A stretch of DNA of 64,000 nt from Eggerthellaceae bacterium UBA3686 (GCA_002371495.1 DFIX01000046.1:26494-90493), one strand, 5' to 3'; positions 8,893-17,554 are shown, counted from the first letter of the stretch. The notes: generated from the letters alone by a model not told the origin. Made by a program: numbers and translations.

Positions 8893-9510
8893 ATGGACGA
8901 AGCGCTAGACGATTACCTCATCATATTGGGCAGGTACAAGGGCTCGGATGCACATGTGCGCATACCCGACGGCATCACGACCGTGGGGGCGCGCGCGTTC
9001 GCGGCCAACACCATGCTGGAATCGGTCGTCATCCCCGCGGGCGTGCGCGGCCTCGATGCGGGCTGCCTCGAATCGTGCACGACGCTTTCCGAGGTCAGCA
9101 TGCCCTCGACGCTCTGGCGCATCGGCGACCGCGCGTTCAAGAACTGCGCATCGCTCGAGCATGTCACGATCGGAAGCGAGGTGGGAACGCTTGGCCAAGA
9201 GGCGTTTTGCGGTTGCACGTCGCTTCAGGGCATCGCGATGCCCGAGAAGGTGAACCATGTGAAGGCGGGCTGCTTCGCGGATTGCGCGGCGCTTGCCTAC
9301 GTCGACTTTCCCGAGTCGCTCGCGGAGCTCGGCCCGCGCGCCTTCCAGGGTTGCACGGCGCTTACGGAGGTGTTCCTGCCCGAGGGCCTGACGAAGCTGG
9401 AAAATACCTTCGTGCGGTCGATGCCGACCGGCACCTTCTGCCCGGCATCGATTGCATCCGGCCACTTCAGCGACAGAACCTGGTCGCTCATGGCCAGATG
9501 GACCAGATGA
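8893..9510 (+). CDS. Leucine-rich repeat protein, C-terminus replaced by foreign sequence
   Basis: The first about 171 residues are LRR_5 repeats (GARAFAANTMLESVVIPAGV and six more) as in the protein at 6566. The repeat breaks off at LPEGLTKLE (about position 9405), and the last 34 residues (NTFVRSMPTG onward) are the antisense reading of an ABC-ATPase fragment. The gene is therefore a 3'-truncated, fused remnant that may still be translated. It starts 36 bases after the radical SAM gene. Confidence 0.7.
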   Translation: MDEALDDYLIILGRYKGSDAHVRIPDGITTVGARAFAANTMLESVVIPAGVRGLDAGCLESCTTLSEVSMPSTLWRIGDRAFKNCASLEHVTIGSEVGTLGQEAFCGCTSLQGIAMPEKVNHVKAGCFADCAALAYVDFPESLAELGPRAFQGCTALTEVFLPEGLTKLENTFVRSMPTGTFCPASIASGHFSDRTWSLMARWTR

Positions 9511-9719
9511 GAGTCGCCCCGATACACACTCTGGGTCACATCGAGCAGAATGTCCGAATCGTCATCTGGAAACAGCCCAGCATGGCGGATGACGAGCGAC
9601 GCCGGCCCATCGACGCATTCGACGGGATAATGGAGCTCATCCTTTTCGAAGATTCCTCCTTCGACTCGGCCCTCGATGCACGAGCAATCACCGAAGCAGC
9701 AAGCGACTATTATTGGCAT
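9408..9719 (-). pseudogene. Fossil of an importer ATPase, TOBE-like C-terminal part only
   Basis: Read on the minus strand from 9719, CCFGDCSCIEGRVEGGIF and VECVDGPASLVIRHAGLF align with CFGNAMDIVGEVSDGMF and ADCADGPATAVLRYEGI of the ATPase at 4159. Similarity ends near IDRTKVF (about 9410), where the frame runs into the antisense of the leucine-rich repeat gene. The nucleotide-binding domain is missing. The ArsS-like gene ends 33 bases before it, so it is probably the last piece of a second importer operon. Confidence 0.75.
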
Positions 9720-9751
9720 ATATGTTCTATGCTCAGAGGGGCGGGCAGGGC

Positions 9752-10738
9752 TTAGCAGACCGTGTTGCCGCTACAGCCCGATCCCGCGCCTGCAGCGCAC
9801 GTCAGGCAGACAGGCGTGAAATTGATGCGTCGCGAAGGAATCGAATCCATATCGGCAAGCTCGCCTATCGTCTGAGGCATGGCAGGATCGGCGCCAAGGG
9901 CGTGATAGCTGTCGCATTCGTAGATACGGCCATCGTAATCGACGTTCATCTGGTATGCGCACATAAGGTTTCGCGTCGCGTCGGGATTGAAGTTGTCATA
10001 AAGCTTGCGCTGGTATTCGTCGAGCCTGCCCTCTCGTTCGAGCCGATCGCCGTAGCGGCCGACGGCCACGTTTGTCGAGCAGTAAAGATGGGTCAGCTCG
10101 CAATCCTCGATATTCTTGATGTTGGTCTTATAGGTTGGCTCAAGCTTCGCCTGGTCGGGAGCCAACGATTCGCCTGCTGGAGTGAACAGCACGTCTATGA
10201 CCTTCTCAGGGTCCCGTGCATAGCCGCGCTCATTGAGCTTACGCCATGCACTGCAGATCTTCTTATAGCTTCCCTTGCCACGCACCTTGTCAACCGTCGG
10301 CTCCTCCGAACAGCTCATCGACACGAATAACTCGACGTTATTGCGGTCGTACACATCGATCATGTGAGCATAGTTCGGGTCCTCCAAGATGGCGAAGTTC
10401 GAACGCACGATGACGTGCCCGATTTTTGCGGCCTCATCGATGAACCACTCGATATTCGGGTTCATCTCAGGGCTGCCGCCGGTGATGTCAAGCACCCTGA
10501 ACCCGTGCTTGGCAAACGCTCTCAGCACATCCTCCATCGTCTCTCGGCTCATGCACTCATCGCGCATGGGGCCGCAGTCCAGGAAGCAATGCGTGCAAGC
10601 CAGGTTGCAGCGGTAACCGACATTGACCTGCAAGTTGGTCGGATGTTCGCTCGTAAAGCTGAACTCCTCGCCGACCAGCTGGCCAAACGGCGGAATCCCT
10701 GCCCGTTCGCATGACTCCTCAAGCGTCTTCATCTCCAT
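9752..10738 (-). CDS. ArsS-like radical SAM / Cys-rich protein
   Basis: A 328-residue radical SAM protein with CNLACTHC (Cys44, Cys48, Cys51). The C-terminal half has the marks of the arsenosugar-synthesis ArsS family: LFTPAGESLAPDQAKLE, NVAVGRYGDRLE, FNPDATRNLMCAYQMNVDYDG and a terminal CLTCAAGAGSGCSGN cysteine cluster. The ATG at 10738 follows AGAGAGGAAG; longer starts would run into the upstream gene. It lies 64 bases after the molybdopterin oxidoreductase gene on the same strand. Arsenic chemistry is the family's named role, but no ars gene is present, so the substrate is open. Confidence 0.85.
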   Translation of the reverse strand: MEMKTLEESCERAGIPPFGQLVGEEFSFTSEHPTNLQVNVGYRCNLACTHCFLDCGPMRDECMSRETMEDVLRAFAKHGFRVLDITGGSPEMNPNIEWFIDEAAKIGHVIVRSNFAILEDPNYAHMIDVYDRNNVELFVSMSCSEEPTVDKVRGKGSYKKICSAWRKLNERGYARDPEKVIDVLFTPAGESLAPDQAKLEPTYKTNIKNIEDCELTHLYCSTNVAVGRYGDRLEREGRLDEYQRKLYDNFNPDATRNLMCAYQMNVDYDGRIYECDSYHALGADPAMPQTIGELADMDSIPSRRINFTPVCLTCAAGAGSGCSGNTVC

Positions 10739-10802
10739 AGCTGACTTCCTCTCTCTCGCCCGCACACCTGCGAGCATCCCTACCAGTCGCAGTATCTGCA
10801 TG

Positions 10803-13196
10803 TCAGACCGGCTCCGCGCGCACGCGCATGACGCCGCCATGACGCGCGGTCGAGCCGGAAAATCCCTCATAAACGCACGGCGTTATCTCGTTGGCATTGC
10901 CCCCACGAGGAATGCGCCTCTCAAAATCCAAGGCAGCCACGCGACCGTATGCCCAATGGCCCTGCCCGTAGCATTTCGAGGCGACGCCCGGAAGCACACC
11001 GTCCCACGCCTTGGCCTTCACGGTTATCGACCCTATAGGCGAGACCAGCCGTGCTTCCTGACCGCTTTCAAGCCCAAAGCGGCGCATGTCTTCGGGGTGC
11101 AGCTTAACGACGTCGTCCCACGGTTCGTCGCCGGGGTCCATCTTCTTCAAGTCCTGGAAAAGCGGGGAATTCGCAGAACGACCCTCCAGGCTTGCAAAGG
11201 CCCTATGCTGGCTGAACACCAACGGGAACTCGTCAGGGGCGCCGACGCGGCAGGGTTCCTCCCAGTAAGGCATGCCGATGATGCCTGGACAGCTATATCC
11301 CAGTTCCTCGACCGCTTCACCAGGCGTTATCCCATGCAGCGCTGCATAGTCGCCAACCATGCCGGTCAAAATGCCGCTTACAAACTCAAAGCACCCAGAT
11401 GGCGTGTTGAACGACCTGGAGGCGCCGTCTTCGAGCCCTTCAGCGCGCTCTGAGCAGATGGCGCCCTTCATGCAGAACTCATCCCAACCGCCGGCCAGCT
11501 CCCACGCAGGACGGGTCATCAGCTTCACGGCGTTCCGAGACAGGTCGGCCCCGCAACTTGGCTGCAAGCCAGTCTCAAAGTCGGCGAACTCCCGCTTGTA
11601 ATAGTCGCGCAGCGCCGTAAAACCGCGCTCGGCAAGCTTCTCGGCCAGCATGAATGGAAATTCGGCCTCGTCGCCCCTCGCTTCGCCAAGGGGCGGGACG
11701 GACGGCTGCATCAGCGTCACACACGACCTTCCGCGCATCCTGGATTTGACGAACCCCCACGATTTGAACAGGTGGTGTGCTGAAGGCAGCACGATGTCGG
11801 CGAAATGCGTCGTCTCGGAGATATGGGTGGTCACATGGACGAAGAACGGCAGCTTCGCGAGGGCGTCTTCCCAACGTGACGTCTCGGTGCACGAAAACGC
11901 GAAGTTGTTCCAATAGCCGATCATCATCTCGGCGCTATAAGGGTTGTCAGCGAGAATGGAATCGGCCAGGCCATTAGTGAAATGGTTCTTATGGATGCGG
12001 TTTGCCTGGGCAACCATAGTGCCACGGCGCGCGCGCCCATCTATAGGCTCGCGCCGGCAGCCCGCTTGTGCCGAATCGTCTTGATATGGGTCCGTATCGG
12101 GAATGGGAGCCAGTTCGAGCGCCGGGAATCTCAGCACGCCACCCAGGGCGTCAACCGACCCGGCAAGGCCGTTGAGCGCATAGCAGGCCATGCCGCTCGC
12201 CACTCCGCGCGCTGCCATCGTCACACCGGGAGATACCCACGAAATCGCGCGGCTGCCCGCCGCGCCAAAGGCATGGGCGATTTCTTCAATACGGGCCGCA
12301 TCGACACCGCACAGGGGTTGCGCCCAGGCGGGCGTTCGGAATCGGAGTTCCGAATTCCACCATTCGACGACGCCTGCGGTCGATGCCTCAACGAAAGTTG
12401 AGGCATCGACCGCCCTACCTTCTGCGAACAGGTTGACTCCGCCGCGAAACGAGCCGACAAAGCTTTCGTTCCACAAACCGTCACGGAGCATGACATGCGC
12501 AATGGCAAGAGCCAGCGCGCCGTCGGTGCCCGGGATAATCGGGACCCACGATCCTTCTCCTGCCTTTTCGGCGGTATAGGAACGATGCGGGCTGACGGCA
12601 TACACCGCAGCATGGGCCTTCAGGGCAGAGAACGATCCGAGCATCTGGGACTTCTGACGGTTGGCGACCAGGGGATCGGTCCCCCAGAGAATGATGCATT
12701 CAGCGCGTTCCAAATCGTAGTCGCGGTAATCCCATACGCCGTCGAGGCTTGCCGTCGCCAGCTTCTCTGCCTCTGCGCATATAGTGTCATGCGCCACGCG
12801 GTTCGGCGTGCCGTATATGTCAGGAAGCGCTTTGAACAAGACGTCGGATATGCCGGTCGAACGGCCCTTCGTTATAACGAGCTTATGCGCGTTGCCCGAT
12901 TCGCGCAACCGAATCATCCTATCTGCAATTTCATTCAGGGCGTCATCCCACGAAATCGGCTCGAACCTCGGGTCTTCCCTGCGATCCTTCACAGGATTGC
13001 GGCGCTTCAGGGGAGTAAGCACCCTATCGGGGTCGTTGCGTTGCGACAATGTGATTTGGAGAGCTGGGCATACCGCACCGCCTGTGGCAAGATTCGCGGG
13101 GTTGCCTCGAACCGAAAGAGGCTCGCCTCCTTCTTCCTCTACCAAGACAGAGCAATATACCCCGCACCCTTGGCACGTCGACGCCACGATCGTCAT
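10803..13196 (-). CDS. Cytoplasmic molybdopterin-dependent oxidoreductase (DMSO reductase family)
   Basis: A 797-residue catalytic subunit. Cys8, Cys11, Cys15 and Cys43 (CQGCGVYC ... GGAVC) hold an N-terminal 4Fe-4S cluster, followed by the bis-MGD domains and a C-terminal dinucleotide-binding domain (HPEDMRRFGLESGQEARL). The likely molybdenum ligand is Cys in HDTICAEAEK, coded TGC and not selenocysteine. No Tat signal is present and no Fe-S or membrane partner gene adjoins it, unlike respiratory members. The ATG at 13196 is preferred because AGAGAGGG precedes it. The substrate is unknown. Confidence 0.88.
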   Translation of the reverse strand: MTIVASTCQGCGVYCSVLVEEEGGEPLSVRGNPANLATGGAVCPALQITLSQRNDPDRVLTPLKRRNPVKDRREDPRFEPISWDDALNEIADRMIRLRESGNAHKLVITKGRSTGISDVLFKALPDIYGTPNRVAHDTICAEAEKLATASLDGVWDYRDYDLERAECIILWGTDPLVANRQKSQMLGSFSALKAHAAVYAVSPHRSYTAEKAGEGSWVPIIPGTDGALALAIAHVMLRDGLWNESFVGSFRGGVNLFAEGRAVDASTFVEASTAGVVEWWNSELRFRTPAWAQPLCGVDAARIEEIAHAFGAAGSRAISWVSPGVTMAARGVASGMACYALNGLAGSVDALGGVLRFPALELAPIPDTDPYQDDSAQAGCRREPIDGRARRGTMVAQANRIHKNHFTNGLADSILADNPYSAEMMIGYWNNFAFSCTETSRWEDALAKLPFFVHVTTHISETTHFADIVLPSAHHLFKSWGFVKSRMRGRSCVTLMQPSVPPLGEARGDEAEFPFMLAEKLAERGFTALRDYYKREFADFETGLQPSCGADLSRNAVKLMTRPAWELAGGWDEFCMKGAICSERAEGLEDGASRSFNTPSGCFEFVSGILTGMVGDYAALHGITPGEAVEELGYSCPGIIGMPYWEEPCRVGAPDEFPLVFSQHRAFASLEGRSANSPLFQDLKKMDPGDEPWDDVVKLHPEDMRRFGLESGQEARLVSPIGSITVKAKAWDGVLPGVASKCYGQGHWAYGRVAALDFERRIPRGGNANEITPCVYEGFSGSTARHGGVMRVRAEPV

Positions 13197-13270
13197 TGAA
13201 CCCTCTCTTGTCATAATCTATTATTAGATTTTATCTTATAGTATACTACGTCCTGTTTTCCGCAGTCAAG
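13197..13270 (-). promoter_or_regulatory. AT-rich promoter of the molybdopterin oxidoreductase gene
   Basis: The stretch 13216-13250 is AT-rich, contains the inverted repeat AATCTA-TTAT-TAGATT and TATAGTATAC-like -10 words, and immediately precedes the start. An operator role for the inverted repeat is inferred. Confidence 0.4.
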
Positions 13271-13314
13271 AAAAGCCATATTCCCTTTATGACCTGGGAA
13301 TACGGCTTTCTTTT
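13271..13314. terminator. Bidirectional intrinsic terminator
   Basis: AAAGCCATATTCCC and GGGAATACGGCTTT pair with one mismatch and are flanked by T-runs on both strands (TTTCTTTT on plus, TTTTCTT on minus). Confidence 0.7.
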
Positions 13315-13386
13315 CGGTGAGAAATTACCTTAATATCGTTGACAGCATCTACGAGAGACCCCCTTGCTCCTGTTCTTCGGTCCCTC

Positions 13387-13731
13387 ATGAAACTGTCCCA
13401 TTATGTGCAGCCTATCCATGATAGCCCGTTCGGCGCGATGGACGCGCTCTACGGGTCGCTTCTGGCCAAGCGGAGGCTCGCGCTCGCGCTCTGGGACGTG
13501 AAGTGCGAGGGCCTCGATTTCTCGGGGGAGCTCGCCTCGATTGTCGAGGGCGCGTACCTGTCTCATTTCGGGAAGGCCGGAGCTGGCGACCCAGTTCTGC
13601 AAGCGGAGCTCGCGTCGGCGATGGTGGTTGCAATGCTGCGTTACAGGCTGGAGGCCGGCGAGCCCTTCACCGCCGCCGATATCCACGCTGAGCTCGACGT
13701 TCTGCACCGCCGGGTCTCGGGCTCTCGTTGA
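13387..13731 (+). CDS. Hypothetical protein, possibly a gene remnant
   Basis: An open frame of 114 codons from ATG 13387 (or 130 from TTG 13339) coding a soluble, mostly helical sequence (SLLAKRRLALALWDVK, ELASAMVVAMLRYRLEAG). I do not recognise the family. No good ribosome binding site precedes either start, and the DNA just downstream is a graveyard of gene pieces, so it may itself be the end of a longer lost gene. Confidence 0.4.
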   Translation: MKLSHYVQPIHDSPFGAMDALYGSLLAKRRLALALWDVKCEGLDFSGELASIVEGAYLSHFGKAGAGDPVLQAELASAMVVAMLRYRLEAGEPFTAADIHAELDVLHRRVSGSR

Positions 13732-14029
13732 GCTTCCACGAACCCGAAGCCGCAGGATGAACACGGGTTGTCGTAAACACGGGTGCCCAGGGACGCTCTC
13801 CGTCGGCCTGGAAGTCGCCCGCGGGGCTCACGTACGTCCAGCGCACGTCGTCGCGCCCGCGCAGCATCTCGAGCGCGGCCGAGTTCCCCCTGCAAGGGCC
13901 CTGCGCGCTCTACGCGTACGGAAAGGGCTGCGGGCTGGTCGAGCTGTAAGAACGAAGTGCCGGCGCTTCGGTTTTGGCACAATCTCATTCTTGCTGCCGA
14001 ACAATCGACCTTTCGTTCCTCGAAAGGAC
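13732..14029. other. Degraded intergenic DNA
   Basis: Apart from the oxidoreductase fragment, this stretch holds short unlinked reading frames on both strands and no intact gene, RNA or hairpin that I can support. Confidence 0.4.
13790..13886 (-). pseudogene. Fragment of an NAD(P)-binding SDR-type oxidoreductase
   Basis: On the minus strand NSAALEMLRGRDDVRWTY and VSPAGDFQADGER read as the conserved segment of NAD(P)-dependent epimerase/NmrA-like proteins (YwnB-type WTYVSPAGDF signature). It covers only about 32 codons, without start, Rossmann motif or C-terminus. Confidence 0.55.
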
Positions 14030-15136
14030 CTATCCACGATAACCCTCGGTAAGGGCGGCGCTCGCAACTACCCGGTCGACGGCATTCGCGAATACGTCGG
14101 GGTGTTCGTAGTGGATGTCGTGTCCCGACTTGATTTCGATGGTCTCGCAGCTCGGGACGGTCGCCTGGATGCGCGCTGCGTCCTCGTCGGTCGTGGCGGC
14201 GTAGAGAACGCCGTCGTCGCCGTAGCTCGTCGAGGCCTTCAGGTACACGACGGGGCATTCGATCTGCTGCAGCATGGCTTGCTGGTCGATGCCGGCCATC
14301 CAGCTGCCGTCGTAGAACGCCTCGCCGAAGCGAGGGTCCCAATCGTCCATGAAGTACATGCCGCGCGTCCAGTCGCGCGGGACGAAGGCGTTCGTCGCAT
14401 GCTCGCCGGGATGTTCGTCGCAGAACGCGGCCGTCTGCACCGCAAGCATTCTTTGCAAGCCTCCGAACAGCCCGAACAGGTAACTGTGCGACGCGTACCA
14501 CGCCGGATAGGCCGCAACCTCGCTCTGCTGGAGGAACGAATGCGCGACGGTGTAGCCGTCGTACCAGGCGAAGGCACCCGCGCCCTCCTGCACCTCATCG
14601 GGGGTCACGCGAAACAGCGGCGGGTCTTCCAGCACGCAGGCCGTGACATGCTCGGGATCGTGCGCCGCCACATAGGCAGCGAGAATGCCACCCGACGAGT
14701 GACCGGACACGATGTAGTCGCCTCCGATGACCTGGCCCGCGAACGAAACCAGCGCGTCGCCGTTCGCAGAGCACGTGTACAGAGCCGGGTCGTGCGCCGA
14801 CTCGCCGTGCCCGAAGCAGTCGACCGCGAACACGTGGTAGCGTTCCGACAGCTCGGGCAGCACCGACGCGTAGTCTTCCCATTCCATGCCCTGTCCATGG
14901 ACGAGCACGAGCGCTGGCCCGTTGCCAGGGCCTTCCGCGTAGTTGACCGCCGCGCCACCCACCGTCGCCTGCTTCTCCTGGAAGCCGGCATCGAGCGCGC
15001 GGGCGATCAGGCGCTCCTCGGCATGCAGGTTGTTGTCGCAATAGGCGGCGGCGGAGACGCCCGCGACAACCACGAGGGCTCCCGCGACGGCGCAGGCGAT
15101 CTTCAGCGCCTTCTTCCCGTGACTCGAAGTTGTCAT
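14030..15136 (-). CDS. Membrane-anchored alpha/beta hydrolase
   Basis: A 368-residue protein with an N-terminal uncleaved signal/anchor (residues 9-32, ALKIACAVAGALVVVAGVSA) and an alpha/beta hydrolase fold: oxyanion HGQGMEWEDY, nucleophile elbow GHSSGG, and the late histidine in KSGHDIHYEHP. Active-site Ser and His are therefore present. The start overlaps the stop of the upstream regulator gene (ATGA), indicating translational coupling. The substrate is unknown; an extracytoplasmic esterase or lipase-like role is inferred. Confidence 0.82.
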   Translation of the reverse strand: MTTSSHGKKALKIACAVAGALVVVAGVSAAAYCDNNLHAEERLIARALDAGFQEKQATVGGAAVNYAEGPGNGPALVLVHGQGMEWEDYASVLPELSERYHVFAVDCFGHGESAHDPALYTCSANGDALVSFAGQVIGGDYIVSGHSSGGILAAYVAAHDPEHVTACVLEDPPLFRVTPDEVQEGAGAFAWYDGYTVAHSFLQQSEVAAYPAWYASHSYLFGLFGGLQRMLAVQTAAFCDEHPGEHATNAFVPRDWTRGMYFMDDWDPRFGEAFYDGSWMAGIDQQAMLQQIECPVVYLKASTSYGDDGVLYAATTDEDAARIQATVPSCETIEIKSGHDIHYEHPDVFANAVDRVVASAALTEGYRG

Positions 15137-15567
15137 CCTACTGTCCTCCCGGCCGCCTTCATCGCGGCCTCGACGCCGGCCATGAAGACCTCCTCTTTGC
15201 AGAGGGCGAGCCCCTGTCCATCCTCGCCGAGCACCACGAGCTTGTCGCCGGGCTTGATGCCGAACAGGTCGCGCGCCTCCTTGGGGATGACGACCTGCCC
15301 GCGCTCGCCCACCTTCACGTTTCCGAACAGGTGCTTGCCGCGCGGCGGCGCGCCCGCGACAAGCCCGCCGCCGTCGAAGTTTGCGAGCCCGTCGACCGTC
15401 GTGCCGAGCACGTCGGCGAGCGCCGCGGCGTGCTCCAGGTCGGGCGAGGTCTCGCCCGACTCCCACTTCGCCACCGTCTGCCGCGACACGCCCACGGCCT
15501 CGGCCAGCTGCTCCTGCGTCAGCCGCGCCGCCATGCGCGTTGCGCGGATGTTGCCGGCTATGCTCAT
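15133..15567 (-). CDS. XRE-type HTH fused to SpoVT/AbrB DNA-binding domain
   Basis: A 144-residue regulator. Residues 3-60 form a Cro/CI helix-turn-helix (LTQEQLAEAVGVSRQTVAKW); residues about 80-125 form a swapped-hairpin AbrB domain (VKVGERGQVVIPKEARDLF). Both halves can bind DNA, an unusual pairing. The ATG at 15567 follows AGGGGAGGG. It is coupled to the hydrolase downstream, which it may regulate together with itself (inference). Confidence 0.85.
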   Translation of the reverse strand: MSIAGNIRATRMAARLTQEQLAEAVGVSRQTVAKWESGETSPDLEHAAALADVLGTTVDGLANFDGGGLVAGAPPRGKHLFGNVKVGERGQVVIPKEARDLFGIKPGDKLVVLGEDGQGLALCKEEVFMAGVEAAMKAAGRTVG

Positions 15568-15630
15568 AGTCGCCCTCCCCTTCCGTCGCCTGCACCCGCG
15601 GCACACGCATAGCGCACGCGTGCAGCCGTC

Positions 15631-15819
15631 CTACGCCACCTCGAAAACCAGGTCGAACTCGACGGTCTTGCCCGTGGGCCCCTGCGTGACGGGGAACCAG
15701 CCCACGTAGCGCGCGCCCTCGGCGGCTTTGCGGTCGATGATCTCGCGGTGACTCTCCATGTCCGCGTTCAGCGCGTAGTTGTTCTTGTCGAGCTTCACCC
15801 GCACGTACTCGTACCTCAT
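15631..15819 (-). CDS. DUF4177-like small protein
   Basis: A 62-residue protein (MRYEYVRVKLDKNNYALNAD onward) with the alpha-beta layout of DUF4177: a tyrosine-rich first strand, a helix (SHREIIDRKAAEGARYVGW) and a final strand (KTVEFDLVFEV). AAAGGGGCG precedes ATG 15819. It is probably the first gene of the operon with the regulator and hydrolase; function unknown. Confidence 0.7.
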   Translation of the reverse strand: MRYEYVRVKLDKNNYALNADMESHREIIDRKAAEGARYVGWFPVTQGPTGKTVEFDLVFEVA

Positions 15820-16008
15820 GATACGCCCCTTTCGCACGATTCATGCCATGCATGAGATGTTAAACCGCCACGAGCTGGCGCTCCACCAACCGAACCTGGC
15901 AATTCGCGGGAGGGCGTGTCATGTTCTGTTGACATTGCCCTAAGGTCCGCCCCATCACTTGTTCTGAATCAACCCCACGTGCCACCTGCTGCGGCACCTG
16001 CCGAGCGA

Positions 16009-16078
16009 AACACAGGGGACAGTTCTGTGTGTTCCTCTGCGGTCTACGACAACACAGAGAACTGCCCCCGTGTTTCCC
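16009..16078. repeat. Imperfect inverted repeat of the GGGGACAG palindrome family
   Basis: GAAACACAGGGGACAG-TTCTGTGT (16009-16032) pairs with the reverse of ACACAGAGAACTG-CCCCCGTGTTTC (16054-16078). It belongs with the palindromes at 18650, 41105, 52694, 53382, 55034 and 58809. Confidence 0.55.
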
Positions 16079-16102
16079 GCCGCGCGCGGAGTGCCATGCA
16101 TA

Positions 16103-16125
16103 CGAAAACAGGCCCCGCAGGGCCT
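16103..16125 (-). terminator. Terminator following tRNA-fMet relic D
   Basis: On the minus strand CAGGCCC-TGCG-GGGCCTG is followed by TTTTCG, directly after the CCA end of the relic. Confidence 0.6.
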
Positions 16126-16134
16126 GCGCGTATT

Positions 16135-16275
16135 TGGTCGCGGGAGCCGGATTCGAACCGACGGTCCAGGGGCTCGCTCAAGCTCACCCGTTCTCGCTCA
16201 AAACAGTCCACCGGACTGTTTAGCCGGCGCTTCGCGCCGTCGCTCGAACCCTTCGGGTTATGAGTCCGCGCCTTG
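16135..16275 (-). pseudogene. tRNA-fMet relic D split by a palindromic element
   Basis: Read on the minus strand, ACTCATAACCCGAAGG (anticodon arm, CAT) and GTCGGTTCGAATCCGGC plus CCCGCGACCA (T-arm, acceptor, CCA) match the intact tRNA-fMet at 18743. About 85 bases with hairpins (AAACAGTCC/GGACTGTTT, GGCGC/GCGCC) separate them. The 5' half is absent, so it cannot be a working tRNA. It marks one border of the ATPase island. Confidence 0.75.
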
Positions 16276-16277
16276 CA

Positions 16278-17453
16278 TCATCCGAACAAGTCGATTCGTC
16301 CTGAGAGGAAATCCTCCAGGGGGCACTCCCGCGAGCCCACGACCAGGGAGCGCGCATTGGGATTGTCCACGATGAACTCGGACATGCCGCGGGTCGGTTT
16401 CACGCGGCCGCTCTTCACTTCTATGGCGCACACCGCGTCCTCGCACGTGACGACGAAGTCCACCTCGAGGCCTCCGTCTCGCCACCAGAACACCTCCATA
16501 TCGCCGAAATACGAGAGGTTGACCAGGTATGCGCCAACCGCCGTCTCCACCAATCTGCCGTGTAGATCCGGGTCGGTGAGCAGAGAATTCCTCTTCCGGC
16601 CAAACGTGGCTGTCATGAGGGCCGTATCGTGCACGAGGAGTCTCGGGGAGCTCGCCTTGGTCCGCAGCAGCTTAGGGTCATACTTCTGAAGGCCGCTCAT
16701 GATGCCCGCATCACCAAGCAGCTTCAGGTAATGCGCGATGGTGGCCGTGTTCCCGCGGTCGTCCAATTGCCCGAGCAGCTTCCTGTACGAGATCTCCTGC
16801 CCGGAGTACGGGGCGCCCACGGAGAAGAGGCGCCGCATGAGCTCGGGGTTGCGCACTTCGCTTAACCGCATGGCGTCGTTGGCGATGCTCGGCTCGATAA
16901 CCGAGGCGTTCATGTAGCGCAGCCAGCGGCGGCGGTCGCGGCGCAGGGGCGCCGCCCCGGGATAGCCCCCGAAGAAGAGGTATTCGTCGAGGCTGTACCC
17001 GAACGCCTCGGCGCATTCGGGGTACGTCCAGTGCGTGCTCTCTATGAGTTCGAACCTGCCCGCGAGCGACTCGTCCAGGCCCTCCTGGATCAGCGTTGCC
17101 GAAGACCCCGTAAGCAGCACGCGGAGGTCAAGGCCGTCCAGCGCGTCCTCGTCCCAAAGCGTCTTGACGACCGACGACCAATTCGACACGAATTGGACCT
17201 CGTCGACGACCAGGAGCGCAGGGCCCGAGCCGGTGAGCCGTCGCGCCTGGTACCACTGAGCCCGCAGCCAGTCCGCCGTGGACTCGCCCTTCGTGGCTAT
17301 GACCGAGAGGAAAGGGTGTTCGAAATCCTCGAGCGCCTGCGAAACCGCCGTGGTCTTCCCCGTCTGTCGCGGTCCTATGACAATCTGAATGAATCTTCTT
17401 TGTTCGTTGATTCTTTCCCTTATGACACTTACATTATGCCTTTTATAAGCCAT
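16278..17453 (-). CDS. AAA ATPase with DUF4143 (restriction-fold-like) domain
   Basis: A 391-residue protein. Walker A is GPRQTGKTT (about residues 26-34), Walker B is LLVVDEVQF and a sensor sits in LLTGSSATL; the C-terminal DUF4143 part has the VDFVV-x-AIEVKSG pattern of PD-(D/E)XK folds. The start ATG at 17453 is inferred; upstream is AT-rich. The gene fills the interval between two tRNA-fMet relics, so it was probably brought in as island cargo. The family is widespread and of unclear function; defence or addiction roles have been proposed. Confidence 0.85.
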   Translation of the reverse strand: MAYKRHNVSVIRERINEQRRFIQIVIGPRQTGKTTAVSQALEDFEHPFLSVIATKGESTADWLRAQWYQARRLTGSGPALLVVDEVQFVSNWSSVVKTLWDEDALDGLDLRVLLTGSSATLIQEGLDESLAGRFELIESTHWTYPECAEAFGYSLDEYLFFGGYPGAAPLRRDRRRWLRYMNASVIEPSIANDAMRLSEVRNPELMRRLFSVGAPYSGQEISYRKLLGQLDDRGNTATIAHYLKLLGDAGIMSGLQKYDPKLLRTKASSPRLLVHDTALMTATFGRKRNSLLTDPDLHGRLVETAVGAYLVNLSYFGDMEVFWWRDGGLEVDFVVTCEDAVCAIEVKSGRVKPTRGMSEFIVDNPNARSLVVGSRECPLEDFLSGRIDLFG

Positions 17454-17554
17454 TATTGTATTCCTATCTCGCAATTTTTAATCATTATCTCCCATATATT
17501 GCGAGATAGCAAGAACAAGGCAGCTTACCATAACTGGTTTTTTGCTGGCCCGAG

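Noticed and set aside
7959..9755. A 598-codon open frame on the plus strand
   Set aside because: It overlaps the radical SAM gene in another frame, and the true frame has the CX3CX2C motif and a good start.
12760..12800. Selenocysteine at the molybdenum ligand position
   Set aside because: The codon in the ICAEAEK motif is TGC (Cys), and no in-frame TGA or SECIS-like hairpin is present.
13541..15709. A 722-codon open frame on the plus strand
   Set aside because: It is the antisense of the hydrolase and XRE-AbrB genes, has Arg/Ala-rich composition typical of shadow frames in GC-rich DNA, and no ribosome binding site or recognisable domain.
16135..16275. Functional tRNA-Met
   Set aside because: The anticodon and T-arm are present but the 5' acceptor strand and D-arm are missing and about 85 bases interrupt the body.
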